Positions 19,381 through 29,132 of a stretch of DNA of 44,731 bases are shown here, one piece after another; positions within the stretch are counted from its first letter, which is position 1; each line of letters starts with the position of its first letter. The translations under genes were made by a program, and so were the position numbers. The notes beneath the pieces are model-generated. The model saw nothing but the letters and a program-made list of their open reading frames with translations. It did no database searches and was not told the origin of the DNA. The stretch lies in NCBI GenBank assembly GCA_027603945.1, contig JADIIU010000105.1, positions 1 to 44,731 on the forward strand, read 5' to 3'. This DNA comes from Terramyces sp. JEL0728 (lineage: Eukaryota; Chytridiomycota; Chytridiomycetes; Rhizophydiales; Terramycetaceae).

Positions 19381-19962
19381 ATTGTGTTTCTGCTTTGATT
19401 ACACGGTTCTGCTACGGTTCACAACTTTCCAGAGAACTCCAATGGAATCTAACCTTGTACCACTTGAACTGGCAATCTTCACAAATCAATGTTTCAAAAC
19501 GTTCCATTGCAACGAAAGCGTTTTCATCAGGGGACTGTGAACAGAAAGAGAATTTAATAAACACTCGACTCACTGGGAGGATGAAAGATCAGACTGGCAA
19601 CGGCATACAGCTGTTGGCCAGGATCAGGTAATGTTGCATTCAGTGACAAATGAGTTTCTGAAAAGGAAGGAAACCCCAATTTGGGTGGTGCTTTTATCAT
19701 CACGGGAACACTGAGATGAAAATCAACAGATTAAGCCGCAATGGGATGCGGAATGAATGGCAGGAGAGAACAATGGAAAACACCTGGTACTTTTGCTGCC
19801 CTAGTATCGTTTTTTCCGAACCAAAAGGCGATCGTTTGAGGCGCCACAAAATCAATCGCATGGTGGTCGAAAATGGTAGTACAGTCGGCCTATTAAGGCA
19901 ACTTGAGCACCAGCACTCAACTTTTGTAAAGTGAACCAACCAAAAAAAGTTGCTTTCCAAAA
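19381..19962. other. Intergenic, 582 nt, unclear content
   Basis: Between the CAF-1 stop and the recombinase-like gene. It holds ORFs on both strands (19716-19934 +, 19700-19960 -) with coding-like but unrecognised sequence and no convincing splice structure. It could hold a decayed gene or an upstream exon of the next gene. Confidence 0.35.
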
Positions 19963-22900
19963 ATGCTGACAGAGAAACCCCTCCATTTTGATGCGGATGA
20001 ATGGAAACATGTGGAGCTAGGAGTGCACAAGTGTCTTCACTTTCTCAGACTCAAATTCACAAACAATTCCTACACTCCAAGTGAAAACTTTACAAAGGAG
20101 ATTCTAGTAAACCCAGAGTACCAAGAATTTTACAGCGGATTAAGATATTTCCTTGCTTTGATTGGGGACTGGAACTCGTTTCTTATCCTGCTTGATGTAT
20201 TTGCAGACTAATTCTAGAACGCTCCTAAAAAGTGTCCTTCGATTTCACCTGAAAATATTGCAATGTATGTTAAATGGAAGACGCACGAGAGAGACACTAT
20301 TTTTACAGATACAAGAGGAAACGCAGTGTGTGACCGGTTTGGCAATTTAGTTACACCACAACAAGGATGGTTGAACTACAACAAGGTGCCTGCGCTTTTA
20401 AAAGCCGTTGAAGAGCTGCACAAAGTGTACTTTTTAACGGGACCGTATTGCGACATGTGCAAGCGGTGTTTCAAGATTTATCAATCCCTCCAAAATCACG
20501 GTTGTGATAGCCATTTCAAAGAGCCGAAGCCTATTCGAAGGGGGAACCCTGTTGAAAGCAGCGCTGTCAGCTCGTCTTTGCAATACTTTCAGGACGTTCC
20601 CAGGACGAGGAAAGGCGGATCAGATACTTTAAACCCATTCGATCTGCTTAAACTCCGCAAGGTGCTGTTGGAATCCGGCAGCCTAATACACTACCAAGTG
20701 TGGGTTATTGTATTGCTGGCTGTGAGACTATTCCTTCGTGTGGAGGAATTGGTGTACAACACATTGACGGCTAGCCCTTCAGGGCTAATGATTGAATCGA
20801 TCGATCCTTTGCTGACTGTATATAAAGATGGAAAAATCAAAGGTGAATGCGAGTTAATAGTAGCATTAGGAATCATTGTAGATTACCATGGGAAAAAGTC
20901 AACTTTAGTGCTTTGGGCTGACCACGAGTGTCCTATGTTGTGTCCAGTGCTACATCTGCAAGCATATTTATACTGCACAAAAATTAAGAGTACTGTTTTT
21001 CTTATTTAGGCGGTTTCCTATTCCCTTCGCTTGCAGAACTAAACCAGCCGCCATCAGATGGGAAATTTGTCACAATTTTAAAAGTCGGCGATCTGGTTGA
21101 TACAATAGTGAATGCGGTCCATGAATTTTCACCGGATTTTGAGTTTGGACTCGAAACTTTTGTGAAATCAGGATATGCCAATGCAACTTGGGGTGGAGCA
21201 CAGCTGGAAAAGATCATGAAAAGTGCCAGGCATACAGATATGGAAACCGCAATGCGGTTCCAAGGCGACGCAGAGCTTCAGCTGATGCTTGTCAAAAATC
21301 AAGGAAAGAGTGTCGAAGGAGTTGTTGCTCGGTGGACTCCAATTTTGGTGGAAGAACGAATTGCTGCTAGAGCGCTAATTGATGTTCGTTATGGCAAAAC
21401 GCTTTTTGAAAGCAGCGTAGAGTACGTCGAAAACATCTGCGGGGTACACCAAAAAAGCATTTACTTTGATATGAAGTACTGCATCGACAAATGTGTGTCT
21501 GTCGCTAGAAAGCCAACGGCCTTGCAGGTTGTGCTTGACAAAACTTTATTGTCAGAAGAAGAAAAAGGCAGTTTGACAAAAGAAATAGAAAAATATGTAC
21601 AATTGAAGGTGGCAACTCTCGTTAATGAACGGAGTGTTATTTTGGAAAAGGAATTGGAGCTGCGAAATGAGATTATTAGTGGGAGTTTGATGAATGGCAA
21701 TCGCACCAAACGCCAACGTATCGTTAAAATTGGAGTAAATAACAGCCCTGTCCCAGAAGAGTACAACTTTAATCTCAACGAAGCTGTGGATAGAGAAGCT
21801 GAAAACGCAAAGATGAATGGTCAACGACACGGTTATGTCAATGGCTACAACTTGCTCAACAAGGAACCCAGCTCGGCTCCTAAATCGTCACTCATACTAC
21901 CTTCCATGAAAACAGTCTCTAACCATTCTCCACTGCAAAGAACACTGAATTCTTCACGGGTAGACATTAGATCGCCTCCACCAGGCACACACTCTCCCCA
22001 GATTTCGCACCTTAGTTCACCCCGATCAATCCCTTCGACAACCCCTAGAATGCAATCAGCACATATAGAAGATAGATATTTATCTAGGCCGCCAGCTGCA
22101 AACCCAAGAAAACGGCCGCAATCCCTTCCTGTTGATCATCCATTGCCATTGCCTCAAACCAAAACTCCAAAAATTCATCATTCAGACCTGCTACCGTCCC
22201 AGCCATCCAGGGCCGATAACCAGTCCTTAAGTGGCAATAACGACTTTGGATCCCCCAGATCAGTTCCTTCTACAACTCCAAGAATGCAAAGGCTGCCTGG
22301 AATTAATGAAATTCATTCACCACGGACTGAACTGCCAAACCATCCACAAATAGTATCTCCAAGGCTGTACAACATTGGCTCTCCATCCACAAGCTCCAAG
22401 TCGCCTGTTTGGCACGATAGCAATTCCCCAAGATCCAATCCATCCACGACGCCAAGATTTGAACCGCTTGTGATGTCAATGACACCGACATTGCAGAGAC
22501 AATCGTTTACTCCAAGACTGTCGCCGTTAGACCCAAGTAGAGATTCAAGCACTCCCAAAATGCTACCTACGCCTTTAGCTAGTCCTTATTTGAGCCAGGC
22601 AAATCTCCCACCAATTAGCTCTATCCAGTACGCGCAACAACCACATAGAAGAGACCGGCCTTCGCCTGTAAATACAAGGGTTTATTCTCCATCGCTAAGC
22701 ACTGCTGGTTCCGAACGGTACCTGGTGGAAACAATGTCCCCAGCACTCGGCTCTGTTGGCACCCCAGTTACCCCTGCACTTTCATACTATAGCGAAAATG
22801 ATTTGAATGAGGGCGGGTTATCAGATGATGAAAACCAAATGGAAGGTGATGCTCAAAAGAAAAAAAGAAAGTTTGGAGAAATCGATTTGGAAGGAAGAAG

Positions 22901-23251
22901 CGCAATCAGTGACAAGCAACTGTCAGGTAATCGCATTCTTATGTAGATACTGAAAAACTTGTGCGTATTATCGGCCTTTCTGCAAAAATGCCAAAAGAAA
23001 TGCGCGAGCTAACATGCGGAGCAAGAAACTTTGTCAACAGGACATTAAATCCTGTCATCAACTGCTTGCGGAATCACTTTGGCAGTAACCAAGATGACTT
23101 TATAATGACTTGGAGGAGTACAAACAAGAGAAACAAGGAAGTTGTGTTTTCTCGTTTTAATGAAAAATGCAAAGGTTCTGGGCCTGACTGTCCTTCTAGA
23201 ATGCCAACTAAAGCTGAAAACGAAGTTGTAGAAGAACTTGCCCAAAAATAA
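19963..23251 (+). CDS. Tyrosine-recombinase-like (Crypton-type) protein, apparently inactive, with Ser/Pro-rich tail
   Basis: Four exons: 19963-20196, 20218-20989, 21010-22926 and 22947-23251, with introns of 21, 20 and 20 nt; 1075 residues. Residues about 55-160 look like a SAM-like core-binding region (CPSISPENIAMYVKWK). A CDMCKRC knuckle follows. The catalytic-type domain at about 215-430 has the first-Arg box (LAVRLFLRVEELVYN) and the last box ARHTDMETAMRFQGDAE. By eye the H-x-x-R box reads K-S-G-Y and the nucleophile Tyr is Phe, so it should not cut DNA. The middle (about 600-900) is disordered, rich in SP/TP and holds SPRS-PSTTPR repeats; an acidic patch and a basic C-terminal module follow. 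Probably an exapted mobile-element protein, now a DNA-binding factor (inference). Confidence 0.6.
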
Positions 23252-23392
23252 AATGTAAATTGTTCAGTTTCGCGAGTTTCCATCCTACTCTGTCTGGCAG
23301 GTGATCTTTTAATTGCTCGTATTAGGAAGTTGATCGGTGAATTGACTGGCAAAAGCACTGTTTTCTGACGATTTTTTTCTAGTGCAATCCTA

Positions 23393-23608
23393 ATGATGAC
23401 CAGCTTTGAGCCTGAAATACAGCTTGGACCGACCATGGCTAATATACGATCGAATAGAGTTCAAGAAACGTTGGATAGGATTGAACAAAAATCGCTTGCT
23501 CTAGAAACAAAGGTACAAATAGTTTAACCGCAGAGAGAAAACACTGGTCCATCGATCACCAGAGAAGAGAAACACTCGATGAAAAAGCAAGAGCCAAATA
23601 ATGATTAA
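23393..23608 (+). CDS. Small helical charged protein, 64 aa, one 21-nt intron
   Basis: Exons 23393-23512 and 23534-23608 join in phase 0 across a 21-nt intron (gtacaaat...ccgcag). The unspliced frame would stop after KVQIV; splicing adds RENTGPSITREEKHSMKKQ. The helix RVQETLDRIEQKSLALETK is amphipathic. There is no signal or membrane segment. I recognise no family. Its stop lies 24 nt from the convergent cupredoxin-like gene. An upstream exon may exist, since frames before 23393 also look partly coding. Confidence 0.45.
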
Positions 23609-23631
23609 TAAAATAGTAGAATTCAGGTTTA

Positions 23632-24102
23632 TTACAATACAGTAAGGGCTGCAGCGGCCAAGGTGACGATTAATGAAGCACCGGTGGACACAGCGCTGTT
23701 CTTTCCAGCTGGTTTTGAATCAGCTTTAGCTTGTTGGGCGGCAAGGATAAATGCGTTTGGTGGTCGCTTGCTTACACTGATAGCGACTTTGTCATTCTTG
23801 GCACCAGTCCCACAAAGCCCATCAACAGAGAGGTAGAAAACCCCAGCGTCAGTAAAAGTATTGTACCAGTTTTGTCCCGACTTGAGGACGGTTGAACTGA
23901 GTCCTCCGCTTACTGGAGTACAGTCGTTTGGTCCTGCAATTTGAATAATCTTTTTGTCGTCGCTTTGTGCATAGTAAACTATGGTGTCTAATTGATTTAG
24001 TACGAGCTGGTTTTTAGGGAAGATGAGTCCAGAAGCTGGAGCAAGGTCGAGGTCTAGTGTTCCAGCATATGCTGCTGTGGCAAGTAAAATGACTGATCTC
24101 AT
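23632..24102 (-). CDS. Secreted GPI-anchored cupredoxin-like protein, 156 aa
   Basis: Signal peptide (MRSVILLATAAYAG), a beta-rich domain at about residues 18-115, and a C-terminal hydrophobic tail after KNSAVSTGAS that fits a GPI signal. The segment NWYNTFTDAGVFYLSVDGLCGTGAKNDKVAISV follows the cupredoxin pattern 'F..tF...G.yY.s.....C..G.k..v.v', with two cysteines that can pair (C62 region and the LCGTG Cys). The His/Met copper ligands are not evident, so copper binding is doubtful. Likely a cell-surface protein. Intronless. Confidence 0.7.
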   Translation of the reverse strand: MRSVILLATAAYAGTLDLDLAPASGLIFPKNQLVLNQLDTIVYYAQSDDKKIIQIAGPNDCTPVSGGLSSTVLKSGQNWYNTFTDAGVFYLSVDGLCGTGAKNDKVAISVSKRPPNAFILAAQQAKADSKPAGKNSAVSTGASLIVTLAAAALTVL

Positions 24103-25000
24103 TTCTATTGAATTCTATGTCTAAAAGGTTTGAAAATTTTGGTCGCTTAAAAAGTCCTCAATCGTTACACCCGATTCCTTTTTTGGCGGGGCCTGATCGA
24201 AAAAAGCAGACGACCATGGCAGTCAATCATTGAAAAATAAAGGCAGGTGCGGCGGCTTAAATAAGGAAATACCAAATGGAATTCAACTGATAAGAGTGGT
24301 CTACTAGGCCGAGTTTATTTGTATTTTTACGAGCCAGTTTACGAGGATTTCGTCGTTGTTTCATCCAGCCACAGGTCCTTTAGCGAGTGGTCACTGGACC
24401 AATGGTTGCGCTTGTGCCATCTAGAGAAGGAAAGATGGTTGCACAGAACACAAATGAAAGCCTCGACAGCCATTATTTCCCCGCAACCAGGTTTCTTACT
24501 TTTTTGTAGTTCTTTCTGGCCCAAATAACGAAAGGGTGGCAGGTTGATTAGAAATTAAAAATTCTCGTTCATCTCCAAATTAGTCTCTTCAAGAGGTGGG
24601 TTTTTAATTTTTGAGTCTGTTATCAATTTCACGCTCTACTTGAAGATTGATCTGAATGTGCACTGACTCTATTTCTGAAACCTTTCTCTAAACGCTGTGA
24701 TCACAATGAAGAATGAGTACTTTGTGATTCTACAACAGGCAGCTTATTCGCACTTGGCTTATAGAACCTGGATGTAACCCAAACTTCTAGATTTCATACT
24801 AATCCATTCGGAAATAAACGGGAGCGACATTGCTAATATTCTTGCCAATCAAAAAGAACTGCTTGTTCCCATCATTATTGGAATATTGAAGACTGGATCA
24901 TGCAGCAGATCAAATGAGAAATGCAATTATTCGACAGATGGGAAATACAATAATTAAGCTTGCTCTCGCCAAATTATTTTTTTTTGTTTTTCAATTTCAA
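24103..25000. other. Intergenic, about 900 nt, possible small or broken ORFs
   Basis: Divergent region between the cupredoxin-like gene and La. It contains a minus-strand 44-codon ORF with C-x2-C and two His (around 24339-24473), and a plus-strand frame from ATG about 24706 (MKNEYFVILQQAAYSHLAYRTW) with one TAA after about 23 codons, followed by 60 open codons (LLDFILIHSEINGSD...). Neither is firmly supported. Confidence 0.3.
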
Positions 25001-26015
25001 ATGGAAACTGAATTCTCACAAGCTGACCAAACCACTCTCTTTCTACTAATAATCAAATACTTTTCAAAAGAAAACTTTAAATCGCTATTGAATTCAGTCC
25101 CAAAGACTTTTGAAAACTCACCATTTTTACAGCAAGAGCGGATTCCAATTACCCATATTTGTCAAATGAACAGAGTAAAGAAATTAATTACCGGCGAAAA
25201 TGATTTGATTTCAACCTTGATTAAATTCAACTCCAAGTATTTTGAATTGCACGATGGATACTTGAAAAGAACAGTAGATTATGATTCAGAGTCAGTAATC
25301 AAAGAGTTTTTAGACTGGAATGTCTTGTCTAGCTGTGTATTACATTGCTCCGGATTGAATTGTACTACTGAGGAACTAAAAGACTATTTCAACAAGTTTG
25401 GCAAAGTTGCGAACTGCACAAGAGCGTCAGAGGGATACTTGATTGAATTTGAATCGATAAAATCAATGGAAAAGGCACTGACAACTGATCACATTTACGA
25501 AGACGAACCAATATATGTCCGCGTCCAATCAATCCAAAACCAAGTCAAATCGCTTTTACCACCACAAAACCAAAACAAAATACTAGAATTTGAACTGAAT
25601 GGCGATACTGAAACACTTACTAAACAACAATTGAAAGAATATCTGGATCGCTTGGCTCAAGTTTCTGATTTGGACTATGAACAAGGACGAACGAGAGGAA
25701 CAGTAAAGTTCAAACAATCAATAGCACATGAAATCGTCAAAGTTGCGCAAAAACAAGGAGATTTAATCGTCCAAGAAGTATTGATCAAACTACTACCAGT
25801 AACAGGTACATTTTCTTAATATAGCCCAGCAGGAACTCTTGTGCTGGAAAGTGTTTGAAGAGAAACAGAAACAACGGCCAGCTGTGGTATTGGAAAAGAA
25901 AAAGAAAAGGCTGGGAAAGAAGGAACAAGCAAAGGTGGGAAAACAGACAAAGAAGCAGCCCAAAAAGATCAAGGTTGATGATATGGATAAACTTATCGCT
26001 GCCATGGATTTTTAA
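25001..26015 (+). CDS. LHP1: La protein (RNA polymerase III transcript chaperone)
   Basis: Exons 25001-25805 and 25825-26015 around a 19-nt intron (gtacattttcttaatatag); 331 residues. The La motif lies at about 5-90 (LLIIKYFSKENFKSLLNSV ... LIKFNSKYFELHDGYLKRT), a first RRM at about 110-185 (SCVLHCSGLNCTTEELKDYFNKFGKV), and an atypical C-terminal RRM at about 200-290 (GTVKFKQSIAHEIVKVA). The tail is Lys-rich (KKKKRLGKKEQ, KQTKKQPKKIKVDD) and serves as a nuclear signal and RNA-binding tail. La binds the 3' UUU-OH ends of new pol III RNAs. ATG at 25001 was chosen because the upstream in-frame residues are hydrophobic and do not belong to the fold. Confidence 0.82.
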
Positions 26016-26059
26016 TAAACGCATTCGAATAAGCACTGCCTCTTAAAATTAAATGCAAT

Positions 26060-27308
26060 TTATTGGGTTTCAGCGTAAATAACCCTACTCCCAAATACAG
26101 GCAGCAGTCCTTCTGGCAGCTCTTCAGGTTGCTCTTCTTGGGGTTGGCTACCAGTAGCATCTGCATTACACACAGGACAAGATCTCTTGCTTTCAATCAA
26201 CCATTCATCAACACACTCAGCATGGAACCGGTGCTGGCAGTGTAATTCTCGTAGTAAATCACCTTCAGCGTAGTCATCTAGACACAATGCACACGTTTCA
26301 TCTGTTGTCCGTTCATGTTCTGCAAGCACATCGTCTGGAAGAGGTGTTCTGGCTTCAACTACAGCGATGGAAGGTCCGGGAACTATTTCAACATCTACTT
26401 TGATTGATTTCTGTGATTTTTTGCGGGATATTGATGGTTTTCTGTTGACTGAAATTACACTCTTTGAAGTATTTCTTCTTTGCAGAGGCGTTCTGGTAAA
26501 TGTTAGGGTTCGTAGCCCATCAAGTTCTTCTCTTGTTAATCTACACTCTGCTGTCTGCATCTGGTACATTTGGACTGGCTGTGTCCTTACTAAATCCTCT
26601 TGGACGAATTCTTCAACTACTCGAGCTCTGTAATCCGCAAGACTTTCGTCTGATCGCTTCCATTTACGAGTATCAAATGTAATTGATGGACAACTTGATG
26701 GCCAGTCCTGGTTATTAATAGTGTATCCAGGCAAACACCTTCCTTTTGATATTCTGTAAACTGCATAAGTGATAATATAGAACAGAATTGAACCAACATA
26801 AAACACAGTGCTAAAAGTGATTTCATAGTAAATCAAGAAAACAATCAGGTTGTTGGAACCATCGCCAGGATGAACCGCCCAAGCACCCATTATCCAAGAG
26901 AAATCTAAATTAAAGGAAATTACAAGTTAGCCAGTCGACCAATGTATACAGCCGCATTTGACAAATAATAAATGACGGGGTGAAAAACCTTGTCCAGGTT
27001 TGTAACTGCTCTGGGTTGTTCCAATTCGATCCATTCTGTTCAATTTTCCTATTTGCAATAAACTGTAACGGGTTTTTAATCAGCCTTGCGACTCCAACTG
27101 TAATGTCAAAAACTAGCCAAGGTATTACATTCGCTGTTGAAATAAAAGTCTGTTGGTTTGAATCCGGTTCCTTAAGTGCAAGAATTAGACAGGTTAAATG
27201 CAGTCCTATTAGTGTAAGATCTCTGAAGGTGCACCATATTATATCCGGGACTGAGAGTGTGTTTGGCTTTAGTTTTATTGACGAGAGACCAACTACTATA
27301 CAAGACAT
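26060..27308 (-). CDS. Multi-pass RING-H2 membrane ubiquitin ligase (copy 1)
   Basis: Exons 27308-26924 and 26904-26060 around a 19-nt intron (gtaatttcctttaatttag); 409 residues. The N-terminal half has about four membrane helices with conserved KPNTLSVPDIIWCTFRDL, then VDWLTYFSWIMGAW across the splice site. The C-terminal cytosolic part carries a complete RING-H2 at 333-377 (CALC, CQHRFHAEC, CPVC). Probable role: E3 ligase of an internal membrane. Its paralogue at 27637 is divergent, head to head. The start (Met at 27308, MSCIVV) matches the paralogue's MSCLTV. Confidence 0.82.
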
Positions 27309-27636
27309 TTGCAAACTTTTAATTGATCATTCAGTGGCTCTTGGCCACAGCCCCATTTTAGTTTCAACGTTACGTCATACATATAGTTCAATACTCAATG
27401 GAAAACCTCGCAGCCTTTAATTCCGGATGTTTTAATTCAGCTGTATATTCAGAGTACTTCTGTATTCGGGATTCCTTGAAAATCTCTATATATAAATCAG
27501 TCAATTTACTAGATCATTCAAGTATAGTTACATCAAGTATATCTAATAGCGAATATATCCACTGCGGTGCGATTAGTATTTTTGGTTTACTTTTGAATGA
27601 CACCAAATTGGTGTTTCAATTTTTCATCCCAATTGA
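27309..27636. other. Divergent intergenic region between RING-H2 paralogues, 328 nt
   Basis: Should hold both promoters of the head-to-head pair. I see no ORF with recognisable content and no RNA gene. AT-rich stretches such as tctatatataaatcag (around 27486) could be TATA-like. Confidence 0.45.
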
Positions 27637-28875
27637 ATGTCCTGCCTGACAGTCTCTCTATCTTCATTCAAAGTGAAGCCAGATACAATAACAAAATACG
27701 ACGTCGCATGGTGTACATTTAGAGATATTGCGCTGCTATCTTGGCATACAGTGCTGCTTGTACTTGCATTTACGGCACCAGCAACCCAAAAACAGCAAAT
27801 TCAAGATTCAAATATAATAGGATGGCTGATAATAGACAATTTGATTACGTTAGTCAGATTATCGCTCCATCCGTTACAGTATCTTGCTAACCAACGGCGC
27901 TCAATCGCAAATTTGGATTTTACTTGGGTCGATTACTTTACCCCTCACTTTGCGGTTTGCAGAATGCAGTTGTACCAGCTATTGGAATTCATGACTTACT
28001 TTAACTGGATCTTTGGCGCATGGATAATCAGACCGAACGATGTTGGCATTTTTATTGTCCAAGCGACTTACTTGGAAATACTTATCCCGCTTATAGTGTA
28101 TGCTGCATTTGCGTTTATTTATCTTTCGGCATATTTCTTGAATAGGATTAGCGAGGGATACTGTCTTCCAGGCTTGCAATTCAGATACAATGGATTCCCT
28201 TACTGTCCCGAAATAGGGTTTGATATAACAAGATGGAGAAGAGAAGGCGAATCTGTAGCAGATTATCGAATTAGAGCGAGAAGGGAATACAATGCAATGA
28301 ATATCCTGGTTACTCAGCAGCCAATTAATACATTCCCAATGACTGTGGTGGATACGAAGCTGTCTGAAGACGAACTGAACGAACTCAAAATAGTAGTGTA
28401 TCAGAAAAAGAACCTCCAAAGCGTTTCCAAGCTTACACTGGTGGAAGAACCCAAACACCCCCTACAGAGTGAATCTAACATGACTCTGGTACAGGAGTCT
28501 GTTCCTGAAGAAACTGTTTTGACGGTAGATAAAGATCCAAAGCTGCCAGATGAGCCAGAAGAAAATGAAAAATCAACCGACGAAACCTGCGCAATGTGCC
28601 TGGAAGACTACGAAGCTAATGACCAACTACGCGAACTATATTGCGGCCACAGATATCATTCTGCTTGTATAGATGTATACCTTCTAAACCAAAAGCGTCT
28701 GTGTCCAGTTTGCAATGCAGATGCGGTTGGTAGACCAGCCACCATAGTTCAAGTTGGCGTTGATAGAGATATACCCATTTCTGTTGAAGCGCCGTTCCGT
28801 CGAATGGGCAGTAATCGCAGTCTGAGGTTCGAACCCAACGGGATACACTTTTCTCGATTTGATGATAATATATAG
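27637..28875 (+). CDS. Multi-pass RING-H2 membrane ubiquitin ligase (copy 2)
   Basis: 412 residues, no intron. Same architecture as copy 1: MSCLTVSLSSFKVKPDTIT, WCTFRD, YFTPHFAVCRMQLY, LEFMTYFNWIFGAW (intron site of copy 1, here uninterrupted), YRISEGYCLPG-like NRISEGYCLPG, and RING-H2 at 318-362 (CAMC, CGHRYHSAC, CPVC). The conserved central motif EI/ITFD..RW and ESxADYR also match. The C-terminal tail is basic and differs from copy 1. The stop at 28873-28875 overlaps the start of the next small ORF. Confidence 0.84.
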   Translation: MSCLTVSLSSFKVKPDTITKYDVAWCTFRDIALLSWHTVLLVLAFTAPATQKQQIQDSNIIGWLIIDNLITLVRLSLHPLQYLANQRRSIANLDFTWVDYFTPHFAVCRMQLYQLLEFMTYFNWIFGAWIIRPNDVGIFIVQATYLEILIPLIVYAAFAFIYLSAYFLNRISEGYCLPGLQFRYNGFPYCPEIGFDITRWRREGESVADYRIRARREYNAMNILVTQQPINTFPMTVVDTKLSEDELNELKIVVYQKKNLQSVSKLTLVEEPKHPLQSESNMTLVQESVPEETVLTVDKDPKLPDEPEENEKSTDETCAMCLEDYEANDQLRELYCGHRYHSACIDVYLLNQKRLCPVCNADAVGRPATIVQVGVDRDIPISVEAPFRRMGSNRSLRFEPNGIHFSRFDDNI

Positions 28876-29113
28876 TCTTTGCTTTCTTTCATGCGTGTCT
28901 TTGGCTCTGCAAACTGGATTAATTCCATCGCAAGCATCTTGTCAAAGAACTACATTCAGTCAACGCAGCACGAATAGTGTTATCCGTTGCAGGCTATTTG
29001 CTTCATTTTATTCGCCATTTTACTCTTACGAAAGTAGAATTATATTAGAAATTCGAATGGCCAATCTGAATGATAAGAGTGTTGATATCACGATTGATCC
29101 ACGTTTTACTTAG
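28862..29113 (+). CDS. Possible small secreted protein, 83 aa
   Basis: ATG at 28862, 14 nt before the end of the RING-H2 gene, in another frame. The N-terminus MIIYSLCFLSCVSLALQTGL looks like a signal peptide, followed by a Ser/Arg-rich segment (CQRTTFSQRSTNSVIRCRL) and DKSVDITIDPRFT. It ends 19 nt before the start of the 5-phosphatase gene. The signal-like start is the main support; it could equally be 3' leader sequence. No family recognised. Confidence 0.35.
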   Translation: MIIYSLCFLSCVSLALQTGLIPSQASCQRTTFSQRSTNSVIRCRLFASFYSPFYSYESRIILEIRMANLNDKSVDITIDPRFT

Positions 29114-29132
29114 CCATTTCAATTTTTCCCAA

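Noticed and set aside
19700..19960. Minus-strand 86-codon ORF with a possible 21-nt intron at its end
   Set aside because: The spliced continuation soon stops and no family is recognisable; it also lies in the upstream region of the recombinase-like gene.
24339..24473. Minus-strand 44-codon ORF with CVLC and RWHKRNH
   Set aside because: Suggests a small zinc finger, but the spacing fits no known finger and length alone gives no support.
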